Part shown: positions 52,765 through 63,300 of the stretch, one piece after another | Layout: every line of letters begins with the position of its first letter | Position numbering within the stretch: the first letter of the stretch is position 1 | NCBI GenBank assembly: GCA_942159475.1 | Contig: OW804094.1 | Coordinates: 55,734,966 to 55,798,965 of the forward strand | DNA: 64,000 bases | From: Sthenelais limicola | Lineage: Eukaryota > Annelida > Polychaeta > Phyllodocida > Sigalionidae | Reading direction: 5' to 3' | The notes under the pieces: model-generated | The model's input: only the letters and a program-made list of their open reading frames with translations | What the model was told of the DNA's origin: nothing | The model's database searches: none | Position numbers and translations under genes: made by a program

Positions 52765-55700
52765 TGGAAATGAGCCCATATGAACCGTAAAGACTTAAAA
52801 TCTCTAGGCATGACATAGATAACCAGAATAAACCCCGTAAATGCCACCTCCCCTCTGCCTCTCATTTCCCCTCCCTAAATCCAATTCACGTTTGTAATGA
52901 TATGGACTGTCTGTTAAGTGTCCATATCTCTGGTCATCCCACTGCAGACCATGGCCAGGTGGACCAAGTGACCGTCAAACTGACCACAGCTATCCATACA
53001 TAGCCTGGGGCAAAGCGTCATCAACTTCACCTTCTCTATAGTGCACCAGGTAATGATGTACCGACCTCTATAATATGTACGGCAGGCATTTTGAACGCCA
53101 GTATATCAAAGTGTTTTTAAGTTTTGTTAAATCATTTAGGCTTACTCCTCCTTCATTTCATGCCAAGCTAACATAAATGTATTTTATATGTACGACCACA
53201 GGGTTATGAACTCTGGTGCCAAATGGCATGTTTTCTCTCTATATACCATTTATTAACTTTACCGTAAAGGTTTAGCCATGCAGAGAAAGGCCACGAGGGG
53301 TGAGTCAGTTATTTCATCGAAATAATTATTACAATTTAGAAAGTTTACCATGAAATTATTCTTGGGAACAATTATTCAATGACAAATAGTTTGGAGATAT
53401 TTCCGAAGAAGCTCTGCTAATATCAGTAAAGGTCTTCATGTTCAAGGCGAATATTATAATAATTGCGATAATTTCCCTATTGATCAACAGTTATTTGTGG
53501 ACGTTTTGGTATATTCGGAGAAGGTTCCATGGTGATAATTATATTTTTTCACTACCGATATGCACTTTTTAAAAGCAAATATTAGCGACAGATAAATCAC
53601 ACGCGAATTCTTAATTGCTGTCTCTCGCACAAACTACGGTAAGGGCCTACCGGGCATATTGCAGTGGTTCTGCGTGTGTTCTCCAGACATATAGTACTGG
53701 CACCAATTCACACGCACTCCCGATGCATTGTCTCGGGCATATATTTATATTATATGGAGAGAGGTGGGAATGACGGAGACATGTGCATTCATGAATGTAT
53801 AAATAACTAGATAGAAACCCTAAACCATAATTAGCGTTTCCCTGTAAAGAAATGTTAGTAAAAAGCAACTCTGAAGGTAAACAAGAGATTCTAAGGTTGT
53901 ATTAAAGTAGAGAAGAATCACCATACATATATAGGAAAGAAAAGAAAACCGTGCAAGCAATTATGGCGATTGCCTTGCACATTGATTTGTTGCGGCGGCA
54001 CTGTCAATGATGACAAACCAAAAATTTGATGAATGTTATGATGAGTTTATTTTTTGCCTAAGCCAAACAATATTAAATAACATATGATGTTGTAAATACT
54101 GTGTATGTGAGGATGGGATGGTCGTGGCGTATCCACAACAGATGATTATCTCAAAAGCTTTGCATTGACATGGCGAAGAAATTCGGAGCTAAATGTGTGG
54201 CCTTGGGAACTAAATATATAGGATTCGGTACCCCTTATTATAGAGTGCTCTCGGTATCAGCATAAAGCTTACTGAAATGACTGATCACCTCACTCTCTCA
54301 AAGCTCACCTCAATGATCCCTAGGCACAAAACATGCAAGGAATTTGACTTTTTGTTTAGCCAGGGTCTCGCGAGGGAATTCATCATATTATTATGTGTAT
54401 AAATATAAATGTTGCTGTTCTTGGGTGGAGACAATCAGTTTAATCAGTAGGGCATAGGGACATAAATCGAGGGGCATTTATGTCAGAAGTGATAAGGTGG
54501 CGGCGGCAGTGGTGGTTGTATTGGGGGGTGTAGGTACTTAGGATTATTAAGTATATTGATGTAAATTGTATCGGGGATATGAAGACAGGTAAACCAACAT
54601 CGGAGGGGAGTCCTTTGCCCCCTTCCCCAACTGCATTACTCATTCCCTTCTTCTTAAACACGGCTGTTGCACAAATCAGTGTCCCATTTGGTATTTATTG
54701 AATTAAGAGCCATTATCCTAAAGGGTCCTGTCATGACATTTGTCGTAATTGTCTGATTTAATCATTGGGTGTGGTGGACCTATAGTCGGAATAAGAGGGA
54801 TAACCAAGTAAGGAATAAGTAACAGGACGAAGTAAAAGATGATGATGTAGGAGGGGCTGGGGGATCCTACTGCTGACAGAGAAGTTTGAGGAAAGGGAAC
54901 AAACTAAAACAAAGGAAGGAGGAGTTTGAAATATGCTATACTCTAGAGGAAATGGATTTGCAGGGTGTGTACCGATGTTAAAGTGGATAAGGAAGAGAAA
55001 GAAATGGTTAAGTATATGGAAAACTAGAAAATATGGACATTGTATATAATAGCTCAGGAGAACACATGAGCAGCAGATGTGGAATAGGACGGAACTCCCT
55101 GTAACTACCAAGTCAAAAAGGACCACCATGTTTGCTCAAACGCCAATTTTCTTTCTGGATTATCCCTCGTCGGCATTTAACCAATGGCACAACGGGAGAC
55201 GAAATGCCATAAAGACGAGTGTATATCAAATGCATGCCCTGGGACGAAGTAACGAGAAGATATTCTGATCAGATTAAACAAACAAAATTCCACCAGCAAC
55301 TTTACACATACCTCTTTGTCAACGATACAAAGGTACCCCAGGCAGACACTTGGCCAACAAATAATAAATGCAAACAATTGGTGAAAATGTTTCCCATACT
55401 GACAATCGGAATTTGTCTGATTGAATTTCACAGCCGAAAAATGAATTTTATTTTTGATTTATCGGAGCTCAACTTTGATTCACTATTGTTGTCGACGATA
55501 TATGAGACCTGAGACAAGGAATCGTAGGTGGGCGTATAGAATGAAAATCGAAATTGGGCATAGTTGACATTTTTCCTATTAGTTGCATTCCGGATGGCGA
55601 AATACCCACCATTATTTTCTCTTATGAGAGTCTTTGAAAGTGGCAGGAGGTTGTATACACGATACCGTAACGGCGTGATTAACAATATTGGAGGACTGAT

Positions 55701-58700
55701 TGGTGTCTCGTGTTTTTCTTCAAGAATCCTCCTCACTCGACTTGTAACCTCCGGTGGAATTATCTTTAAGTAATAAGTAATAATCTGTCTTCAATTACCA
55801 TGCACCTATAGTGGGAAAACCCATTGAGCAATTACAATAATTATAGAAATCAGTATGTTAATCAGCCCCCTGAATCATGTAATGTTATATCTTTAAAACA
55901 ATTTCAAACAGACTTCTTGATTTAAAAAAAATCAGACTCCATGCATACAACAAGTTCTATACCTTCTATAATTTCCACCAGGCTCTAGTTGGCATTCCTT
56001 TAATTCACCAAACCTTTAATTCACCTGCCTTATAATCATCCATACATATATATGTATATAACATAATCAACGTAGAAGTGAATAGCCCAGTATTATGCTA
56101 AACTTACATCCACGGTGTAGCCGCTCAATTCAACAAGTACAGAAGTAGACTCTGGGTTGATCTCTGGAATTTTGATATTTACTTAACATCTGATTTAGAA
56201 ATAGGAAAAAGAATTTGGCAACACGGCGAATACAGGTCGTAGTCATATCTACTTTCCTATGCTTCTCAATGTAATGTTTAGGAAGGGGGGATTAGAGGAT
56301 TAGGAGCATCAATCTATGGGATCACCACATAGCGTTCTCGCTGCACTTTGTACGAAAGCTTTCAAGTGAACTTTTCCATAGTGGCTACTTCAAAGTAAAC
56401 TGTAGCTCCAGTCATTAAAATTGATGGCCTTTAATTTATAAGAGGGGTTTCAGTTGTATTTTTACTTAGATATTTTTTGTATTTGAGCATTTAGTTGCAT
56501 ATTTGCAAAAAGATGGTATCAAATACATAATATTTGAAATATATTGCAGTTTGGAAATAGAATCTCACCAGTCTATATTGTGTGGCAGTTATAAACTTTG
56601 GATTTGGGTACCGGTCAGCTAGGTAATCAATTGACTAATCAATATCCCCCTTGTAAGCGGACTGGAAAAGCCTTTTCATTGTCATGTTGTAACTTAAAGC
56701 TGATCTTATTCATAAGTAAGCACATGTTGTAACCGTGAAAATGATAAACTGACATACACCATGTCGGAATTAAACACAGAACTCAAGGCACCACGCGCCC
56801 GCTGCTCTTATATGCCATGCAGGTGATCTATACCCATACCGCTGTGCTTCACCACACCGCCCGTAACCCATGCCACACGGCAATTACCCACTTTGACCTT
56901 ACCTGCAATGATGAATAATAGTTAAATGCAATAATATTATATCGTGGTCAATTCATTTTAACATGCGAGGCTCACTTTCTGGTGTCCATCCATGGGGCCT
57001 ATACACGTATGCTGGACCATCTGTCCAAATAGCATGTTTAATAACAATGTATGCGTGGAGGTTCCCATCTTGTTCTCTTTACGGTGGGATGACGGCTGAC
57101 TATACCTGGGCTTTACCTGGCATTATACCCAACCCGTTCGCACAAGCACCATCCACAACAGAGGCATCAAGGCAAATCCACTCTATATCCCTCCTCAACC
57201 CCAGCCTACATCCACGAAGCAAAGTTCTTTCCAGATTTTATGCGTGAGCATCCCCTGCACCTGCAGAAACTTTTGAGTGACGACCATCTAAAGTATTTAG
57301 ATTTACCGAATCAATTGCAAATAACTTTTGTGCACTGGTTTGATAATTCTCTATTAGATTAGCATAAACCCAAAGGTATACATCGAGTTTACACAGCATT
57401 GATAAAAGAAATCGTAGGTCAAAATGAATGTACATGTATATATGTACATGTATAAGGTATAATGTTAAATATAGACTAGCATCGGGCAGCAAATACCACG
57501 ACCTAGAGGAACATGGCATAACAACAAAAATGGTTCGATATTTTATCGCCATCACCTCATTATATAAACAGTGCTGAATTAAATAGAGCATAGAAGAATT
57601 CCCGTAAGAGGCAGAATTTTTTTTAAAAAAAAAGATCCTACTCCCTTTCCGATTCTAGCAGATTAGAGTGAGTGACAACAGCAATATGAAGTTTTCCTAT
57701 CAGACACATCAATCTAAGAAAGCAGATAAGACATATCTCTGGGAGGGAAAATGTATGTCACAGTTCCCTTCTTGCATAAATTAGTGAAAATATGATATGT
57801 GACAAAAATTATACGGTGTAACTAATCTTTTTAATAAAACATCGCCCTTCAAATACCCCTTCTTAATAAACAGGATAATTCTCTTGTGGAGCTGCTGAAA
57901 ATCATTTAGGCGTGTCCTCATTAACAAGGGAACACTGCTAATTTGATAGAATTACCTTATCAAATATATAATTAGTTATTAATCTATATAATTGGCCTCG
58001 TAATTTACTTTTTGCCTCGGGCCTCCTCGGTGTATAAAAAAAACTCGCACTGTTTGAAATAAAATGTTGGCATATGATTCTGGAGTCTGAATCGGTTACG
58101 TTGGCATCTGGAACCAGTGGGAACTAGTCGAGGGGCCAGTCTACATGGTCCTCCCCTCATTGATGTTTTGTTTTCTCGATAATGAACATCGTTTCACCAC
58201 GAATAACATTTATGAAAGTGCATCTAACGAAAATTGTCGTGACAATATAGTTGCAAAGTTACATAGATTGGTTAATTTTACAAAAGCATATATTCCAATA
58301 AAAGAAGAGATCTATAGCATTTTTCTGGCTGCACGTATTTTGTTTCATATTGATAGGTCGAAAAACATCCAAACGATATATATGTATATAATATATGTAT
58401 GTACAGTGTATGGTAAAGAGTATTCAAAAACCGTTATAATATCACATATGATACAATACATGTGATCCTAAGGAGATGGTATATGTGTACATGGAAAAGG
58501 AGAGGTTATGCTCGGGAGATCCGGAGGTATGCGAGCTACGAGTGATAACAGCGCTTGACTTGAGCAGACTTCCAATTTAACTCGCGATTTACCCATTCCC
58601 AGTAGATGAGACCTGCCACTTGATAAAAATCAAACAAACTATCTAGATAATATGTGTAGTACTGATTAATATGATAATTCCCGGAACCTATCATAGACAG

Positions 58701-58964
58701 TTATATCGACCACTTAAATTTGGAGTAGTTAACAGTAGTACTCAGAATGGTGCGGCATACGTTGAATTTTAAGGCACTCTCAAGTATTACTGAATATTCG
58801 CAGAATATCTCATATTCATCCATTTAGACCTACTCAAATGTGTAACCCTTATAAAACATAAAACACAAATAAATCTAAAACCACATGGGCTCATAACGCG
58901 ACCCCATCTCTATCATTGAATGTCTACGTTCTTCCCACCAAACTCCAAGTACCATAAGCGTTAA

Positions 58965-60299
58965 GTATATACTTCCCAGGTACTTCAATTACACCTCAAA
59001 GGCATCTCATCAACACTCATTTGCACGAAAAACAGGAACTCCATCAAAAAGCATGCGACAGTGATTAGAGCCCAAACATCGGTGCTGAAAGAGGTTAGGA
59101 ATGATGTTAAAGTAATCAAGGAAGAGGGGCAAAAGAAATCAGTGGTATATGATGCCCTAAAGAAACGAGTAGAGAAACAGGATGGAATAATACAAAGGCA
59201 GGAGGAGGAAATTAAGAGAATAAAGCAAACCATGGTATGCAAGGAGGACGCAGCGTTCATGAGAATGGCTGAAGAGGCCGAGAAAACTGAATATGACAGG
59301 CTTCAGAAGGATAAAGAGGCTCTGAAAAACTATCTTGTGATGGAAGGGATCCTCAGAAAAACATCGGAGGAAGATAAAAGGTATCTGCCGAAGGTTATGG
59401 AGAAAATCTACGAAGGCATAGGAGTACCACAAGGCCTAAGATACTATCGTGTGGGATACAATGTGAGGCTGGTTTTCAAAGAAACGTGGCAAGCAGAGGA
59501 CCTCTATGAGAGGAGATTTGATCTGAAAAACTTGTATTTTGACGGGGTGGGACCCCAGAAAGTGTGGATCAAAAGGGATCTACCGAAGGTGCTAAGAGAA
59601 AGGGTAGCACGAGCTGAGTTTATTGTGAGACAAGCTAGAAAACTAGGAACGTATGGTAAAGCCATGCAACATGAAGGAAATATCTATCTAGGAGAGGGGC
59701 AATATGCCCAGGTGATCCCACATGATAGGCTGGATCTGTTACCCAAGGAGTTAAGTCCAGTGGCGCATTCAAAAGTGGAAAATGCGGAAATATTTGCATT
59801 TTTTGGACATGATTCCCCTTTGTCCAATCATTATATAGCTGAGTTCAGTTTGAATGGTGTACAGTTCTCATCGATGGAACAGTATCTTACATACTCGTGC
59901 CTCAAAGCAACAGAGGATCCGACTAGGGCTAGAGCAACTCTCGACCTACATGACGTGGGTATGCTTAAAAAGACACTCAACTCGGAAAGGAACGCAGGGT
60001 CAAGAGTCTATAGGGAGTGGTTTGCAAGAATCAACACTATTGTTGAGGAAGGCCTGAGAGCCAAGGCAAAAGCCAACATACATGTGGTGGATTACCTAAT
60101 GAGCACAGGTGACAAGGCTTTGGCCGAGGCGTCTCCTACAGATAGCATTTGGGGTGTCGGAATTGGGCTGAAAAACCCTGATATTTTCGATAAAAGCAAA
60201 TGGCCCCAGGAGGGTAATATCATGGGTGCCCAGTGGACCAAACTCAGAGAGTCCATAAAAACGTCAAGAACGGCCAAGAACAAGACCGCGAAAGTTTAG
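58965..60299 (+). CDS. LINE ORF1: coiled coil, RRM-like, C-terminal RNA-binding and NADAR domain
   Basis: The frame is open from 58965 (after TAA at 58962) to TAG at 60297-60299. No ATG occurs before 59232, so the true start is missing or upstream of a truncation. Counting from 59061 as residue 1: residues 1-90 form a charged heptad-rich coiled coil; about 90-165 (Y-L-V-M-E-G-I ... V-R-L-V-F) resemble the L1 ORF1p RRM; about 166-222 (V-W-I-K-R-D-L-P-K-V-L-R-E-R) match its C-terminal domain; 243-400 form a NADAR domain. L1 ORF1p is a trimeric RNA chaperone that coats LINE RNA, and usually ends after the C-terminal domain at about 340 residues. The extra domain is in the same frame with no stop, frameshift or intron. 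Basic residues close the protein. Confidence 0.88.
   Translation, partial: VYTSQVLQLHLKGISSTLICTKNRNSIKKHATVIRAQTSVLKEVRNDVKVIKEEGQKKSVVYDALKKRVEKQDGIIQRQEEEIKRIKQTMVCKEDAAFMRMAEEAEKTEYDRLQKDKEALKNYLVMEGILRKTSEEDKRYLPKVMEKIYEGIGVPQGLRYYRVGYNVRLVFKETWQAEDLYERRFDLKNLYFDGVGPQKVWIKRDLPKVLRERVARAEFIVRQARKLGTYGKAMQHEGNIYLGEGQYAQVIPHDRLDLLPKELSPVAHSKVENAEIFAFFGHDSPLSNHYIAEFSLNGVQFSSMEQYLTYSCLKATEDPTRARATLDLHDVGMLKKTLNSERNAGSRVYREWFARINTIVEEGLRAKAKANIHVVDYLMSTGDKALAEASPTDSIWGVGIGLKNPDIFDKSKWPQEGNIMGAQWTKLRESIKTSRTAKNKTAKV
59787..60260 (+). other. NADAR (YbiA/DUF1768) domain within LINE ORF1
   Basis: The domain spans residues 243-400 (numbering from 59061). Family landmarks appear in order: F-F-G-H-D-S-P-L-S-N-H-Y (247-258); S-S-M-E-Q-Y with Glu273; L-K-A (281-283), the site of the family's conserved K-A; W320 in R-E-W-F; L-M-S-T-G-D-K-A-L-A-E-A-S (346-358); D361 and W364-G365 in P-T-D-S-I-W-G-V-G; and G-N-I-M-G followed by L-R-E-S (385-398). 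These are the positions conserved in YbiA-type N-glycosidases. Known members hydrolyse N-glycosidic bonds, in riboflavin intermediates and in ADP-ribosylated guanine. Because the acidic and tryptophan residues are kept, the domain is probably catalytically competent; its substrate in a retrotransposon is unknown. Confidence 0.85.
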
Positions 60300-60346
60300 T
60301 GAACGGAACATTGCCGAGCTGAGCCTCTCTCTGAACAAAATCCAAG
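60300..60346 (+). other. ORF1-ORF2 intergenic spacer (47 nt)
   Basis: Forty-seven bases separate the ORF1 stop from the first ORF2 ATG. A TGA in the ORF2 frame at 60332-60334 rules out simple readthrough fusion from upstream in that frame, so ORF2 needs reinitiation or another unconventional start, as in L1. Confidence 0.7.
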
Positions 60347-63300
60347 ATGGAGGACAACAACACAGATTCGGCAACGATGCAGGAAACAAATCAAGGAATA
60401 CCGTCCCTGCTGATAATTGACCAGGAAAAAAACACTAATCTTAGCTTTATATCATTAAATGTGAATGGTCTGAGCCAGATTAAAAGGAGAAAAGCTGTCC
60501 TAACTAAATTAATAGAGAAGAAAAGAACTATCGTGGCGCTACAGGAAACACATAGCTGCACGGACTCGGAGACCATATGGCGCGGACAGTGGCCTGGCAA
60601 GCTATTCTGCAGCCATGGGTCGTCGAACAAGGGTGGTGTAATGATTTTATTCTCCCCAGACTTGGATGTTAATATTATTCAAGATAGAAATGATCAAGAG
60701 GGGAGATTTGTATGTGTTGTTGTAGAAATATACGGAGCGAAGTTATGTATTACATCGTCATACTTTCCGAATGCATGTTTCGCCAAAAAACAAATTGATA
60801 TGTTCACGAAGGTGGGTGCAGTTCTCAATGAGCTAGATTATGACAGTCTAATTGTCATGGGAGATTTTAATTTGGAGTTAGATGGGGATCCGAGAGATAA
60901 GGCTAGAGTTAAATGGTCGGAGTTTTTAAACGAGTTTGAATTATGTGATGTGATGGCGGAATTTGATGTAACGGGTCACACATGGAGGAGAAAGCATCAA
61001 ACATCGAGATTAGATTATATTTTTATACAAGAAAATTTAAGAGTGAAGGTGTTAGACGCGTATTCAAAGATAAATACATCCTCCGACCATAAGGAAATAC
61101 ATCTGGTCTGCTCGGGGGGGGAGGGGGGAAGGGGAAAAGGTTATTGGAAATTTAACAATAAACTTCTGTGTAGAGAAGAATATGTTGAAGGGGTAAGAGA
61201 GATAGTGAAGGAATACGAATTCTCAAAAACTAATATCAGTGACAGTTTTAGATGGCATATAATAAAGAACGAATGCAAAAGTCTAGCTGTAAGAATGAGT
61301 GTTCAGGATGCTAGGATAAAGAGAAACAGAGAGAACGAGTTAAAGGTCAGATTATCCGAATTGGATCAAATACATGTTCTTAGTGATGAAGAGATAGATG
61401 AAATGAAAAACATCAGAAATACCTTGGAAGATAGTGAGCTAGCTAGAGCTGAGGGAGCACTATTTAGGGCTAAGGCAACCTGGGCTAGGGCGGGTGAAAG
61501 GCCCACTAAGTTCTTTTTACAGCTCGAAAGGAAAAATGGGAAAAAGAAGTCTATCAATAATATGTTTGTTGGAAATAAATTAACCAATGATATTACTAAG
61601 ATAGTGAAGGAAGGTAGGGAGTATTATAGTGAATTATATAAACGAAACGTAATAGATAGTCAGAGCGCCGAACCATTTTTACAGAACATGGATGCCAGTA
61701 TAGATGAAAAACATCATGAGAGATTGTCAAGAAAGATCAGTGAACACGAGATCTGGCTTACAATTAAGCAGATGAATGATGGTAAATCCCCTGGTCATGA
61801 TGGATTGTCTGTCGAATTTTATAGATACTTTTGGCCAGATATAAAGGGGATATTTTGTAAAATGGTAGCGGAGGTGGAGAAAAACAAAAAGATGTATTGG
61901 GACCAATATCAGGGCATCATTTCTGTGATACCAAAGAAGGACGTGGACATACGATATTTAAAAAACTGGAGACCCATTACTCTACTCAATGTCGATTACA
62001 AGATCATTTCGAAAGTCATTGCTGAGAGAATCAAAGGAGTAATTAGCGAGGTTATTGATGAAGACCAGTATGGCTTTATGCCCAATAGATACATAGGGGT
62101 CGCGGTAAGAAGGATTCATGACATTTTAAGCTACCAAAAAATGAAGGGAAAGGGGGGAAGAATAGCCACTGTGGATTTCCAAAAGGCTTATGATTCCATC
62201 AATTGGGACTTTTTGTATCGAGCATTGGCAGCCTTTAATTTCCCCGAATATATTATCGACTGGGTTAAAACTTTATTATCCGGTTCTGTAGCATGTTTCA
62301 CGAACAATGGGCATATGTCGGATTTCTTTGGTGTACAGAAAGGTGTTAAGCAGGGTGACCCAATATCACCATATTTGTTCACGATTGCGGTTGAGTTTCT
62401 ATCTAATTATATAAGAAAAGAAGAGAGTGTTAGAGGTATTGTTACAGGGAAAATCGAGCACAAAATAGTGCAATATGCTGACGACACCACTATTTTCACA
62501 GCTGACGAAGACTCAATGGGGAAAGTAATGGATATTATTCGAAAGTTTGGGGAAGGGTCGGGACTCAGACTAAATTTAACTAAGACAAAGGGTATAAAAA
62601 TTGAGAAAAAAGCACTTAATAACGATAAGAGCTGTGGAATTGATTGGGCGAATTCGATAAAAATCCTGGGGATACACATATTTAATCCTTACTGCAGGGA
62701 GAATGAGCCCAGCAAGAACTATGAGTCGGCGTTAGCTAAGATGAGGGGTGTCGTTGGAGTCTGGGGGGCAAGAAATTTGTCTCTCAGAGGTAAAACATTA
62801 GTAAACAATACATTGATTTTGCCTATAATACAACATGTAATTTCCGTTGTTCATCTAGATAAGAACATTGTCAAGGAGATAAACAAGATGACTAAGGTTA
62901 TGATGTGGGGATCGAGAAATGTGAAAATCAGCTTCGACTTCATGAAACAAAGCTATGAAAATGGAGGGCTGAAGGTCAGATGTGTAGACGAAATAACAAA
63001 AGCAAACAGAATCAAATGGATTCAGAGAATGTTGTATGGAAAACAGCATAAATGGGTTGGGATATTAGAAGCGTTTCATCAAGAAGATATTAGGAAGATA
63101 CTTGCCTGTAAAAACATGCCACAGATATCATTAAGTGTGTTCTATACAGATATTTTTAAAGTGTGGAATGAGGTCTATTATGATAACGAACCAGTCTCAG
63201 GTCTTGAAGTCTATGTAGAAAGATTATGGAACAACAGAAATATTCTAAAGAAAGAAAAACCGATTCAAAACGATCATTGGTTAGAGAGTGGTATCGAAAC

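Larger units (their letters stand above)
47668..58964. other. Gene-poor stretch before the LINE
   Basis: No exon could be firmly supported. A C-rich and (CA)n tract directly follows the 47-kb element (47673-47712). A frame at about 48546-48698 with an acidic, charged stretch is noted as a weak candidate. A tRNA-like SINE fragment (52005-52044) and a hairpin (52732-52764) are listed separately. A T/A-homopolymer junction lies near 57617-57634. Other frames are short and composition driven. Confidence 0.5.

Noticed and set aside
58985..59432. Two minus-strand frames of about 91 codons opposite ORF1
   Set aside because: They are antisense shadows of the LINE ORF1 coiled-coil region.
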